64,000 nucleotides of DNA from NCBI GenBank assembly GCA_029259775.1, contig JAJDEN010000043.1:62001-126000 (forward strand), given 5' to 3'. The DNA comes from Planctomycetota bacterium (GTDB lineage: Bacteria > Planctomycetota > PLA2 > JAEUHO01). This document shows positions 7,473 to 16,395 of this stretch, piece by piece. A program made the position numbers and the translations under genes. The notes under the pieces are model-generated. The model saw nothing but the letters and a program-made list of their open reading frames with translations, did no database searches and was not told the origin of the DNA. Numbering within the stretch: the stretch's first letter is position 1; every line of letters starts with the position of its first letter.

Positions 7473-10358
7473 GTGCGCCCGCCCCGCCTCCTCCCCGCCG
7501 CAGCCTGCCTCGCCATCCTGCTGGCCGGTCTGGCCCCGCTGCCCGCCCTGGCCGGCGAGGGGGGCACGGCGGAACTGGCCTGGTCCGAGGCCCCCGGAGC
7601 CGGGTACGGGTCGCGAGATGTCGCACTCGACTTGGCGTCGATCCCCGGCTTGAAGCCCGTCGAGAGCAAGGCGAACGTCCGCTACGCATCCCTGGATGTG
7701 GTGGGCGAGGCTCACTTGCTCGTCGCCCTGGAGACGACCGATCAGCCCCTGCTGTGGGTCGACGCGGACTTCGATGGCGACCTCAGCAAGGAGAAGCCGG
7801 TGCGCCTCCTCGTGGAGGAGGACGCGCCGACCGGGACCGCGACGGTTCGCGTCCGCCACCCGCTTGCAGCGCGGGGCTCGCTGCCAGAGGTGCCGCTGCT
7901 CTTCACCTTCACGCCGGCCAAGGCCGCCGTGCCGGCCAAGGGCGAGACGCCGGAACAGAAGGCGGTACCCACCAAGCTCACGGTCAGCGTGCGCGCGCAT
8001 CGAGCGGGGACGATCGAGCTCGACGGGCGCCTGCGCGCCGTTCGCTTGGTCGACGGCAACGCGGACCTGGGGTTCGGGGACGACCTCAAGGACCGCATGT
8101 GGTTGGACGTCGACGGCGACCTGCGCCTCCGCGGCGATCGCGATGCGATCAAGATCGCGGTGGCCTTCCGGGTGCTGACGCGGGGCTATGTCGCGACCGT
8201 ACCGACCGCGGATGGCGCGAGCGTCCGATTCGAGGCGACCCCCGAGTTGCCGGCCGCCATCGAGCCGCGCTGGGCGCCGCGCAAGATTCCCCCGTCCGGT
8301 GTGGTCCGCGAGGTTGCGTCGGGCGCGTTCGAGGCCGCGAAGAAGGCCTACGAGGCCTACCTCGCGCGCCCGCATCCCCCGAGCCTCAACCCCGTTCAGC
8401 AAGCGCGACTCGACGCCCTCCAGCGCGCCGGGTCGAAGCGCGCGTTCCACTACCTGCTCGGCATCTACAAGGAAGCGCGCCGCGTCGACGTCCGCGTGGC
8501 CGCGCTGCGTGCGACCGGGTCCGGCAACTTCAAGGCCCTCGCGAGCCGGGTGGCCCGGATCGCGAAGGAGGATCAGCCGGTGCCGGTGCGCATCGCGGCC
8601 CTCGACGCCATGCATGCCGCGGGGTATCCCAAGCGCGACAAGGTCGTCGCGCAGATCCTCGCGAAGTTCGAACCCAAGCGCCGCGGCGACGAGAAGCTGG
8701 TCGAGGCGCTCATCAAGCATCTCGGCTATGCGCGCACCGACTACGGGCGCAACGTGCTGAACAAGGCGCTCAAGCGCGCCAAGCTCCCGGAGGATATCTC
8801 GAGGCTCTACGGCGCGATCCGCGACAGCCGAACGACGCCGCTGCCTCGCAAGACGCTCGTGGAGCAGGTGATTCAGTCCAAGAAGGCGCGTCTGCGAGCC
8901 CACGGCCTCGAGGACGCCCACCGCCGCCGCTTGCTAGGTCTACGCGACCTCGCGCTCGCTCAGGCCGCGATGAAGTTCGACGACCCCGTGCTCGCCCGCG
9001 CCTTGGTCGAGATCCTGGGATCCGGCGCCGAGCCCGATGCCGTCGGCGCTCTCTTCCGCATCGCGGAGCGGCTCGACAACGCCGGTCGCGGACGTCTCGT
9101 CCAGATGCTGAGCGCGATGCGCGAGGCCCGTACGGCGGCCGTCCTGGCGCCGGCCGTGGCCGCGCCGTCGCCCGTCGTGCGGGCGATGGCGGCGGAAGTG
9201 CTCGGGCATTGGCCCGGCCCGGAGGCGCCGCGACTCTTGACCGAGCGGCTGGGGGTCGAGCGGGACCGCAGCGTCCTGAACGAACTGCTTGAATCGGTCG
9301 GCGTGCTTCGCTGCCAGGCGGCGGTCGACGCGATCCTCGCCGTGGCCGCGCGCGAGTCGAAGGACGAGAACCTGCCGTGGGTTGCGACGTTTGCTCTCGC
9401 CAAGATCGGCTTCGCCGACGCGCGCGTCGCGCCCTTCTTCCTCGCGCGCATGAAGGGCCGGCCGTGGGACCAGCGCGTCGACATCCTCGACGCGGCGGCG
9501 GCCGGCGGCCACGCTGGAGCCCTTGCCGTGCTCGAGCCGTCCCTGGCGGATGCGGACCGCCGCGTTCGGCTCGGCGCGGTGGAGGGGCTCGGCCAGTTGC
9601 GCGTGCGCGGGGCGATCAAGCCGCTGTTCGCACGCTTGGCCGTGGAGGACGACAAACGCATCCGCGACGCGATCGCGCACACGCTCTTCCTCACCACGGG
9701 CCAGTACTTCTACGACGACCTCGCGGTCTGGACGCGCTGGTGGAAGGACAAGGGCTCCACGTTCGCCGTGCCCAAGGAGATCCCTGCGCTGAAGGTCGAG
9801 GTGCAGGAGGGCACGTACGCGACCACGTTCTATGGCGTGCCCGTGAGCTCGGAGCGCATCGTGTTCGTGGTGGACCAGTCCGGCTCGATGGCCGCGCCGC
9901 ACATCGGACCGAAGGGCGAGGTCGAGGGACGCACCCAGTGGGAGAAGGCCGTCGAGGAGATGGCGGGGGTGATCAAGACGCTCGGCGACGGGGCGCGTCT
10001 CAACATCATCTGCTTCGAGTCGGGCATCCAGGCGTGGAAGCCGCGCTTGGTCGAGCTCAACGTCCACACGCGGAAGGAACTTGCGAAGTGGCTGGCCAGG
10101 CTCGAGCCGGAGAACGGTACGAACCTCTGGGACGGTCTCGAGCGCGCGCTCACGACGCGAGACGTCGATGCGATCTACCTGCTCTCGGACGGTGCCCCCA
10201 ATGGCGGCCGCTGGCGTAGCCAGCGGGACATCCTGCGGGAGACGGCGAAGCTCAACCGGCGCAACCGGGCGGCGATCCACTGCGTCTCCCTCGGTCGCGA
10301 GTCCGCGCTGCTCAAGGCGCTGGCGAAGGACAACGGCGGCATCTACGTCCGGCGGTGA
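7473..10358 (+). CDS. Secreted HEAT-repeat and von Willebrand factor A domain protein
   Basis: 961 residues from GTG at 7473. This start places a signal peptide (LLPAAACLAILLAGLAPLPALA) at the N terminus, whereas the longer open frame would not. Residues 25-270 are a beta-rich region with VDADFDGDLS and VDGDLRLRGD Asp-rich calcium-like loops. About 300-780 is a long array of HEAT-like helices ending in a WTRWW motif. The C terminus (about 795-961) is a VWA domain with the metal-binding DQSGSM motif, a Thr (NGTNLWDG) and LLSDGAPNGG. Such HEAT-VWA proteins are common in planctomycetes; function unknown, likely periplasmic protein binding. Confidence 0.8.
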   Translation: MRPPRLLPAAACLAILLAGLAPLPALAGEGGTAELAWSEAPGAGYGSRDVALDLASIPGLKPVESKANVRYASLDVVGEAHLLVALETTDQPLLWVDADFDGDLSKEKPVRLLVEEDAPTGTATVRVRHPLAARGSLPEVPLLFTFTPAKAAVPAKGETPEQKAVPTKLTVSVRAHRAGTIELDGRLRAVRLVDGNADLGFGDDLKDRMWLDVDGDLRLRGDRDAIKIAVAFRVLTRGYVATVPTADGASVRFEATPELPAAIEPRWAPRKIPPSGVVREVASGAFEAAKKAYEAYLARPHPPSLNPVQQARLDALQRAGSKRAFHYLLGIYKEARRVDVRVAALRATGSGNFKALASRVARIAKEDQPVPVRIAALDAMHAAGYPKRDKVVAQILAKFEPKRRGDEKLVEALIKHLGYARTDYGRNVLNKALKRAKLPEDISRLYGAIRDSRTTPLPRKTLVEQVIQSKKARLRAHGLEDAHRRRLLGLRDLALAQAAMKFDDPVLARALVEILGSGAEPDAVGALFRIAERLDNAGRGRLVQMLSAMREARTAAVLAPAVAAPSPVVRAMAAEVLGHWPGPEAPRLLTERLGVERDRSVLNELLESVGVLRCQAAVDAILAVAARESKDENLPWVATFALAKIGFADARVAPFFLARMKGRPWDQRVDILDAAAAGGHAGALAVLEPSLADADRRVRLGAVEGLGQLRVRGAIKPLFARLAVEDDKRIRDAIAHTLFLTTGQYFYDDLAVWTRWWKDKGSTFAVPKEIPALKVEVQEGTYATTFYGVPVSSERIVFVVDQSGSMAAPHIGPKGEVEGRTQWEKAVEEMAGVIKTLGDGARLNIICFESGIQAWKPRLVELNVHTRKELAKWLARLEPENGTNLWDGLERALTTRDVDAIYLLSDGAPNGGRWRSQRDILRETAKLNRRNRAAIHCVSLGRESALLKALAKDNGGIYVRR

Positions 10359-10398
10359 TGCGACGCCGCATCGCGCCGCTCGCATGCTCGGGGCGCCT

Positions 10399-10479
10399 GT
10401 AGGGGCGGGGCTTGTCCCCGCCCGAGCGCGTGCTGCCACATCGGGACGTACCAGGTAGGGGCGGGGCTTGTCCCCGCCC
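10399..10479. repeat. Two copies of a short palindromic unit (GGGGCGGGGCTTGTCCCCGCCC type)
   Basis: The same 25-base unit occurs at 10399-10423 and 10455-10479. Each can fold as an 8 bp stem (GGGCGGGG/CCCCGCCC) with a CTTGT-type loop. They lie downstream of the HEAT-VWA gene in the 259-base convergent gap and could act as terminators or as REP-like sites. Confidence 0.8.
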
Positions 10480-10510
10480 TTCTTCGTCGGCGTCCGGGGG
10501 GAAGGCAAGA

Positions 10511-10591
10511 GGGCGACCACAAGGGTCGCCCCTACCCGTAAGGGCATACGACGGAGGAGGCGTCCCGGGCGACCACAAGGGTCGCCCCTAC
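10511..10591 (+). repeat. 81-base two-hairpin cassette, copy 1
   Basis: Two identical hairpins GGGCGACC-ACAA-GGGTCGCCC, each followed by CTAC, start at 10511 and 10567. They are joined by a 31-base linker containing GTAAGGGCATACGACGGAGG. The whole cassette recurs in inverted orientation at 37407-37487 with a few changes in the linker. No coding capacity. Confidence 0.8.
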
Positions 10592-10593
10592 CC

Positions 10594-10618
10594 GGTGTGC
10601 CTGCGGCGCAGGCACACC
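10594..10618. terminator. Perfect hairpin between convergent genes
   Basis: GGTGTGCCTGC at 10594-10604 and its reverse complement at 10608-10618 form an 11 bp stem with a three-base loop, touching the stop codon of the desaturase gene. There is no T-tract, so it is at best a bidirectional terminator candidate for the converging genes. Confidence 0.45.
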
Positions 10619-11571
10619 TACCACCGCGTGTGCGGCGTCCGGTTGCGCACGAGCCAGTCGAAGAGCAGGCCGCCGTACGTCCGCCGGCGCATCTTGCGCT
10701 CGTCGAAGAAGGGCTTGAGCGCGCGATGCAGCGCGGGCAGGTGGTACATGGGCACGCGCGGGAAGTAGTGGTGCTCGAGGTGGTAGTTCGACCACAGGAA
10801 GATGCGGTCCCAGAGCAGCGGGCTCGGACGCATCACCGTGCCCCACTGGGCCGGGTCCTCGGGATCGATGTCGTAGTGCTGGCCGAGTCGGTTGAGCGTG
10901 AACGCCACGGGAAACACGACGAACACGGGCAGCAGGTGCAACTGCAGCGCCGCCATGTAGCCGAGCTGCCACCACAGCAGCGCGGGGATCGCCAGGTGGA
11001 GGAGGATCGCGGCGCGACGCTCCCACGCGATGCGGCGCGTGAGGTCCGCCGGGTAGTCGCGCGCGGCGGCGCGTGCCGCGCGGAAGTAGATCGGGAACAG
11101 GGCAGCCGTCAGGTACAGCGCCTTGTAGCTGCGCGTGACGATCTTGGGCGTCAGGTAGTGACGCTTCGGATCGGCGTCGTCCGTGCCCAGGTGATCGTGG
11201 TGATCCAGATGCCAGCGGGTGAACTGCGAGCAGGAGAGCCCGCTCGGGAGCGCGTAGAGGTGGCCCAGCACGCGGTGCCACGCGCTCTTGCGGTCGGCGA
11301 CGACCACCTCGTGGACGACCTCGTGGACGAGCACCGTGAAGTCGAAGATCACGAAGCCGATCACGATCGAGGCCGGCACCCACGCGTACCAGAGGTCGCT
11401 GTAGGCGAGGATGACGATGACGGCGGCGACCAGGACCACGAGCTGCCGCAGCACGATGAGCGCGTGGCGCCACGGGACGATCTTGTGCAGCGCGCGCAGC
11501 GTCTCGGTGGGCACGGCGGCGGCGAGGTCGCTGCGGAACGTCGAGGCGGCCTTGTCCCAGGGGGTGCTCAC
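10618..11571 (-). CDS. Membrane fatty acid desaturase family protein
   Basis: 317 residues. Three histidine boxes of the di-iron desaturase/hydroxylase superfamily are visible: HEVVH at 83-87, HLDHH at 121-125 and HLEHH at 264-268. Hydrophobic pairs lie near 38-75 and 145-220. The reaction would be O2-dependent insertion of a double bond or hydroxyl into a lipid chain in the membrane; the substrate cannot be told. It begins with GTG at 11571. It lies 163 bases downstream of the GT2 gene on the same strand, separated by a repeat, so co-transcription is uncertain. Confidence 0.85.
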   Translation of the reverse strand: MSTPWDKAASTFRSDLAAAVPTETLRALHKIVPWRHALIVLRQLVVLVAAVIVILAYSDLWYAWVPASIVIGFVIFDFTVLVHEVVHEVVVADRKSAWHRVLGHLYALPSGLSCSQFTRWHLDHHDHLGTDDADPKRHYLTPKIVTRSYKALYLTAALFPIYFRAARAAARDYPADLTRRIAWERRAAILLHLAIPALLWWQLGYMAALQLHLLPVFVVFPVAFTLNRLGQHYDIDPEDPAQWGTVMRPSPLLWDRIFLWSNYHLEHHYFPRVPMYHLPALHRALKPFFDERKMRRRTYGGLLFDWLVRNRTPHTRW

Positions 11572-11607
11572 GCCAAGAGTCTAGATGCGCCGCCGCCCGA
11601 CGACGCA

Positions 11608-11709
11608 CGATCGCCCCGCTCGGCCGTCGTCAGCACCCGGGTAGGGGCGGGCCTTGTGCCCGCCCAATCCAGCCTGATGTTCGACCGTGGGCCGTGGCGT
11701 GACGCCACC
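11608..11709 (-). repeat. Dispersed intergenic repeat copy B
   Basis: Read on the minus strand this matches copy A (1717-1877): GGTGGCGTCACGCCACGG, then a GGGCGGGCACAAGGCCCGCCC hairpin core, then CCCGGGTGCTGACGACGG and CCGAGCGGGGCGATCG. It lacks the second inverted end seen in copy A. It lies between the desaturase and GT2 genes. Confidence 0.75.
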
Positions 11710-11734
11710 GGCTGCCCGCCTGCGCTGGCCAACC

Positions 11735-12490
11735 CTACGGCCCGCGCGGGTTGCCGCAGAAGCGGCGGGCCAGCAGCCGCAGGGTCGTCGTGGCGGTCTG
11801 CATCACCTTCATCTTCGAAGCACCCTGCTTGAGGTCGTAGCGCAGCAGCAGCGGCACCTCCTCGATGCGGCTCGCCTTGCGGCGCAGCTTCAGCAGGATG
11901 TCCACCATGATCGAGAAGCCCTGCTGGTTCATGAACTCGCGACCGTAGTGGTCCGCACCCCAGCGCAGCAGGCCCATCCGGTAGCAGCGGTAGCCGCACG
12001 TGTAGTCGCGTGCACCCGGGAACATCACGCGCAGCAGCCAGGACGCCGCCCAGCTCACGAACGTACGGAACGCGTCGAGGCCGTGGATCTCCGCCCCCGG
12101 CTGGAAGCGGGAGGCGATCACCAGGTCCGCGCCGGCGTCGGCCTTCGCGACCATGCCGGGCATCAGCTGCGTGGGATGCGTGTTGTCGGCGTCCAGCGCG
12201 ATCAGGTAGTCGTCATCTTCGCCGTGTTCGAGCACATGCGTGATGCCCGTGCGCATCGCGGCGCCCAGCCCTTGGTTGGGATCGTGGACGATGACCTCGG
12301 TGTCGAGGCCCGCGACCGACCGTGCGGCCTCCGCGCTGTTGTCCGTACTGCCGTCGTCCACCACGACGACCTTGCAGTCGGGGGCGCCGCCCGGCCAGGC
12401 GGCGAGCGTGGTCTTGAGGCCCTCGAGCAGCGGGGGCAGGTTCAGGGCCTCGTTGTAGGCCGGGAGCAGCACCCAGATCCTGCGGCTCAT
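11735..12490 (-). CDS. Glycosyltransferase family 2 (dolichol-phosphate mannosyltransferase-like)
   Basis: 251 residues from ATG at 12490. The GT-A fold motifs VLLPAYNEALNLPPLL, VVVVDDGSTDNS and ALDADNTHP (the metal-binding DxD-type site) are present. So is the DPM1-like LVIASRFQPGAEIHG segment. No C-terminal membrane domain is seen, so this is the soluble class. It overlaps the preceding wecB by four bases (ATGA), suggesting joint work in making an envelope glycan or lipid-linked sugar. The donor and acceptor cannot be determined from sequence alone. Confidence 0.88.
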   Translation of the reverse strand: MSRRIWVLLPAYNEALNLPPLLEGLKTTLAAWPGGAPDCKVVVVDDGSTDNSAEAARSVAGLDTEVIVHDPNQGLGAAMRTGITHVLEHGEDDDYLIALDADNTHPTQLMPGMVAKADAGADLVIASRFQPGAEIHGLDAFRTFVSWAASWLLRVMFPGARDYTCGYRCYRMGLLRWGADHYGREFMNQQGFSIMVDILLKLRRKASRIEEVPLLLRYDLKQGASKMKVMQTATTTLRLLARRFCGNPRGP

Positions 12491-13632
12491 GACGTGACGC
12501 CGAGGGGGGCGGGCTCCCACGGGGCCACCGTCTCGCCCGCGAGGTGCGCAGCGATGCGCTCCGCCGCGCGGCCGTCGCCGAACAGCTGCTGGGCGCGGCC
12601 CATCGCGGCCCGTGCGTCGGCGTCGCCGAGCAAGCGCGCCGCTTCGCTCTCGATCAGCGCACGGTCGGTGCCGACGAGAATCCCCGCGCCGGCTTCGACG
12701 ACCTCAGGCCGCTCGGTCACCTCGCGGAGGATCAGCAGCGGGCGGCCGAGTGTCGGCGACTCCTCTTGCAGTCCGCCCGAGTCGGAGATCACGAGCTCGG
12801 CGCGGTCCAACAACCAGACAAGCTCGCCGTAGTGCACGGGCTTGATCAGCGCTAGGTTGGGGGCCGTGAGCATCTCGTGCGCCGGCCCCTGCACCTGCGG
12901 GTTGAGGTGGACCGGGTAGACGAACGTGATGTCCGGATGCGCCAGCGCCACGGCCTGCAGCGCCGCGAAGACCTCGCGGATGGGCGCGCCGAAGGACTCG
13001 CGGCGGTGGCACGTGATCAGCACGAGCCGCTCGGCGTCCTCGAAGCGGGCCCGGACCGGGAGCTCGAGCTCGCTCAGACGTCCGCGCAGCCCCAGGAGGG
13101 CATCGATGGCGGTGTTGCCTGTGACGAGCATGTTCGGGCCGGTGATCCCCTCGGCGGTCAGATGTGCCGCGGCGCCGGGCGTGGGGGGGTAGACGTGCGT
13201 CGCCAGCTTGTCGATGACGACCCGGTTCATCTCCTCCGGGAAGGGAGCGTCCATGCGGCCCGAGCGCAGGCCGGCCTCGATGTGGGCGACGGGCACCTCA
13301 CGTTGGAAGGCCGCCAGGGCGCCGGCCATGGCCGTGGTCGTGTCGCCCTGGACGACGATCTCGTCGGCCCCCGTGTCGGCCAGCACCTTGGTCATCGACG
13401 TGAGGACGCGCGCAGTGAGGTCGTTCAGCGTCTGGCCGTGCTGCATCAGGTCCAGGTCGATGTCCGGCTCGAGGCCGAACAGGCCCAGAACCTGGTCGAG
13501 CATGTCGCGGTGCTGGCCGGTCGCGCAGACCACGCAGCGGATGTCGTCGGGCCGGGCCCGCAGGGCGTCCACGACCGGGGCCATCTTGATGGCCTCGGGG
13601 CGCGTTCCGAAGGTGACGAGCACGGTCTTCAT
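12487..13632 (-). CDS. wecB: UDP-N-acetylglucosamine 2-epimerase (non-hydrolysing)
   Basis: 381 residues, the usual length. It interconverts UDP-GlcNAc and UDP-ManNAc in the cytosol, feeding surface polysaccharides. Motifs: FGTRPEAIKMAPVV at the N terminus, CATGQHRDMLDQVL, VQGDTTTAMAGALA, HIEAGLRSG, FPEEMNR, TCHRRESFG, YPVHLNP, SDSGGLQEE and the C-terminal REVTERPE with GTD. All are typical of WecB/MnaA. It is the first gene of a two-gene unit with the GT2 gene. No wecC (ManNAcA dehydrogenase) is present in the window. Confidence 0.95.
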   Translation of the reverse strand: MKTVLVTFGTRPEAIKMAPVVDALRARPDDIRCVVCATGQHRDMLDQVLGLFGLEPDIDLDLMQHGQTLNDLTARVLTSMTKVLADTGADEIVVQGDTTTAMAGALAAFQREVPVAHIEAGLRSGRMDAPFPEEMNRVVIDKLATHVYPPTPGAAAHLTAEGITGPNMLVTGNTAIDALLGLRGRLSELELPVRARFEDAERLVLITCHRRESFGAPIREVFAALQAVALAHPDITFVYPVHLNPQVQGPAHEMLTAPNLALIKPVHYGELVWLLDRAELVISDSGGLQEESPTLGRPLLILREVTERPEVVEAGAGILVGTDRALIESEAARLLGDADARAAMGRAQQLFGDGRAAERIAAHLAGETVAPWEPAPLGVTS

Positions 13633-13739
13633 GGAAGCTTCCGGATGGGCTGCTCACCATACGGGCGCCCGCCGCAAACGCCGATATGCTGCCTGCCCCC
13701 CCGGAGGGTCCCCACCCTCCCGTCCGCGAGTGACGTCCC

Positions 13740-14543
13740 ATGAGCGCCCCCGACCACGAGCCCCTGCCGCCCGCGATCGACGCCCCGGTCGGATTCTGGC
13801 TGCGCGTGCTCTATGTCCTCGGGCCGTTCGCGGCGACGGCCGCCGTGCTGGGCGTCATCTACCTGTTCGCCGGTCTCTGGATGCTCCACGAGGTCTGGAT
13901 AACAGGCACGGTCAGCCTGCTGGGCGCCGGCACGACCGTGATCTTCGGCAAGGCGGCGCTGGGCGACGCGACCAAGCTCGGCACGTGGCAACTCGCCTAC
14001 ATCGTCATGTACGTGAACGCCGTGAGCACGTTCTTCTACACCTACAACCTCGACCTGCTGCAGCGCGTGCCCAAGGTCGGCCCGACGCTGCGCCGCGCAC
14101 GCCGCAACGCGGCCGTCATGCTCAAGCAGCGGCCGTGGATCCGGCGCTGGGCGGTGATCGGCGTGGGCCTCTTCGTCATCACGCCTCTGCCGGGCAGCGG
14201 CGCGCTGGGTGGCGCGCTCGTGGGCCGCATCGTCGGCGTGTCCAAGCGCGCGACGTTCATCTCGGTCAGCATCGCCGGGGTTGTCGTCAGCCTCGCCTAC
14301 GCCTTGCTCGCCAACGAACTGGAGCAGGCGCTCAACCGGCTCCAGCAGTTCACGCCGCCGTGGGTCCGCATCGCGGTGTTCCTGATCGCGGCCCTCGTCC
14401 TCGTCTACGTCATGACGAAACTCGTTCGCTGGCTCGCGTCCCATCCGCCCGAAGGCCTCAAGAACGCCGCGAGCAAGGACGTGTCGAGCGCGGACGTGTC
14501 GAGCGAAGGCGAGACGACCGGTGAGGTCGACGTTCCCGCTTGA
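13740..14543 (+). CDS. Small multidrug export family membrane protein
   Basis: 267 residues with about five membrane segments: roughly 21-45, 50-70, 155-175 around PLPGSGALGGALVGRI, 178-195 and 210-235. The PLPGSGALGG motif and the preceding WAVIGVGLFVITP are characteristic of the Sm_multidrug_ex (PF06695-type) family, whose actual transport role is not established. The C-terminal tail is soluble and contains two near-identical SSADVSS/KDVSS stretches. It stands alone, divergent from wecB, with 107 bases between the starts. Confidence 0.7.
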   Translation: MSAPDHEPLPPAIDAPVGFWLRVLYVLGPFAATAAVLGVIYLFAGLWMLHEVWITGTVSLLGAGTTVIFGKAALGDATKLGTWQLAYIVMYVNAVSTFFYTYNLDLLQRVPKVGPTLRRARRNAAVMLKQRPWIRRWAVIGVGLFVITPLPGSGALGGALVGRIVGVSKRATFISVSIAGVVVSLAYALLANELEQALNRLQQFTPPWVRIAVFLIAALVLVYVMTKLVRWLASHPPEGLKNAASKDVSSADVSSEGETTGEVDVPA

Positions 14544-14687
14544 TCACCGCAGCGTCCACGCCGTGACACGGCCGCCCGCCACGTGACCCGCGGAGGCGGT
14601 TCTGGCTGTCTCCGCACGTGGGGGTGACAGCGGAATGACGCCCGAATGACCTCTGAGGCCTAATCTGGGCACGTTGGAGGTCTTGCC

Positions 14688-16295
14688 ATGCGCCGTGTCC
14701 TGTCTTCGTTCTCGATCCTCCTGATCGTCGTGCTCACCGTGTCGACTGTACGCGGTGGGGAACGAGCGGGCGCGGCGCACGGTCTTTCGACGGGCGAGTT
14801 GCTCTTGCTCGCGTTGTCCGATGTGGACGCGGAGCGCAAGCTGGCCGCCCAGAAGCTGCAGCAGTCGAGCAGCTCCGAGGTGCTCGCGTTCTTCGACGGG
14901 CTGCGCAGGCGGATGGGCCTAGCCGAGGAGAACGAACGCACGAGCCTCGTCGAGCTCGCCATCCAGCGCATGCGCGAGAGCAAGCAGCCCGCGACGCCGC
15001 GCCCGGCGGTGATCCACACGGAGACGTGGGTCGTGCACATGTCGCCTGTCCAGCGGCAGGCGCTGTTGAAGCGCGTGGGGCTGGACCTGAAGGACGGGGC
15101 CGCCATTCTCGACGCCAAGGGCGCCAAGGCCTTCCGCACCGCCGTCCAAGCCGATGAGGGCAGCAGGCTGCTCGCGGCTCCGCGTCTCAGCATGCTGGCA
15201 GGCACGATGGCCAGCTTGGAGCTGCAGGATCAAGCCAACTACGTGCGCGGCTATCGCGAGTTGCGGCGTGCGGGCAAGACGATCGCCGATCCGCAGATCG
15301 ACACGATCAACCACGGACTCGTCCTACGCCTCGAGGGCCGGCCGAGCTCGGTCGCCCGGGTCATCGACATGGACCTGCGCGCGACCTGGGCGGACCTGCG
15401 TACGCCGCTGCCCGTGTTCCAAGGGGCAACCAAGCAGCGCGGCGGCTTGAAGATCCAGGTCCCGCAGACGGACCTCACGGTGATGCAGAGGTCGGTCGGC
15501 ATCCCCAACGGCCGCTTCGCCCTGCTCTCCGGCCCCGCGCGGCCGAGCGGCGCGTGCACCTTGATCCTGATGCACGTGCTGGCGCAGCCGCAGCCGGGCT
15601 TCCCGGCGCCCATCGCCGCCCCGAAGCCCGATCCGAAGCCCTCGGGGCCCCTGATCACGGCCGACGTGCGCATCATCGAGGTCGACGCGCAGCGGGCCGC
15701 GGCTTTCTTCGGCAAGCATCGACCGACGGCGACGACCACCGCGGTGTCCCTGACGAAGGCCGAGGCGAGCACCCTGCTTGGCAAGGTCGAGAAGGATGCC
15801 GCCGCGAGCGTCCTCTCGGCACCGCGACTGACCGTGTTCAACAAGCAGCACGCCAACGTCACGATCAGCAACAAGGTGAGCTACATCCAGGACTACGACC
15901 TCGAGACCACGAACGCAGGCGCGGTGCTCGGTGATCCCATCCTCGGGACGGTGAACGAGGGCCTGATCCTCGACTTCCAGCCGGTGCTGGACGCGGGCGG
16001 AAAGCACATCCGGGTGACGTTCACAGGCACGTTGGCCGGCGTGCAGCGGCCGATCCCCGAGAAGCAGATCGAGGTGAGCGGGATGCCCGGCACGCAGGTG
16101 ACGATCCAGGTGCCGCAGGTCGACATCGCGCGCATGAAGGCCAGCGCTCGCATCCCCGTCGGGGGGTACGTCGTGGTGGGTGGAGGCGTGCCCGTCGCGT
16201 CGAAGGACGGCGGCAGGGTCGAGCGCGTGGTCTTGGTGCACGTGCAGCTCTCAGACCTGGACCCGAAGGTCTTGAAGCAGCGCGCGCCCAAGTAG
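14688..16295 (+). CDS. Exported protein with two secretin-like modules
   Basis: 535 residues with a signal peptide (SSFSILLIVVLTVSTVRGG). Two related modules follow, about 110-290 and 320-530. Each has an xxAPRLSML or SAPRLTVF strand, a NYVRGY or SYIQDYDLE strand, a DPQIDTINHGLVL or DPILGTVNEGLIL strand and an IQVPQTDL or IQVPQVDI strand, ending in GGYVVVGGG. This pattern is seen in type II/III secretin beta-domains, but the protein is far shorter than a pilus or T2SS secretin and lacks obvious N-domains. Function unknown; probably an outer-membrane or periplasmic oligomer. Confidence 0.6.
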   Translation: MRRVLSSFSILLIVVLTVSTVRGGERAGAAHGLSTGELLLLALSDVDAERKLAAQKLQQSSSSEVLAFFDGLRRRMGLAEENERTSLVELAIQRMRESKQPATPRPAVIHTETWVVHMSPVQRQALLKRVGLDLKDGAAILDAKGAKAFRTAVQADEGSRLLAAPRLSMLAGTMASLELQDQANYVRGYRELRRAGKTIADPQIDTINHGLVLRLEGRPSSVARVIDMDLRATWADLRTPLPVFQGATKQRGGLKIQVPQTDLTVMQRSVGIPNGRFALLSGPARPSGACTLILMHVLAQPQPGFPAPIAAPKPDPKPSGPLITADVRIIEVDAQRAAAFFGKHRPTATTTAVSLTKAEASTLLGKVEKDAAASVLSAPRLTVFNKQHANVTISNKVSYIQDYDLETTNAGAVLGDPILGTVNEGLILDFQPVLDAGGKHIRVTFTGTLAGVQRPIPEKQIEVSGMPGTQVTIQVPQVDIARMKASARIPVGGYVVVGGGVPVASKDGGRVERVVLVHVQLSDLDPKVLKQRAPK

Positions 16296-16312
16296 GTCGC
16301 CCCGACGAGACC

Positions 16313-16365
16313 ACGGACACGGACACGGACACGGACACGGTCAAGGGCTCGGGCTCGGGCTAGGG
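16313..16365 (+). repeat. Hexanucleotide tandem repeats (ACGGAC)n and (GGGCTC)n
   Basis: ACGGAC is repeated about 4.5 times at 16313-16340, followed by about 3.5 copies of GGGCTC at 16345-16365, in the 100-base gap before the MBL hydrolase gene. A tract of the complementary type (CCGTGC/CCGTGT) lies at 37654-37688. Confidence 0.9.
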
Positions 16366-16395
16366 CAAGCGCGCTGCGCACGGCAAGATGCCTCC

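Noticed and set aside
10359..10617. Possible CRISPR array from spaced identical repeats
   Set aside because: Repeats are palindromic, few, of two kinds and irregularly spaced, and no cas genes are present.
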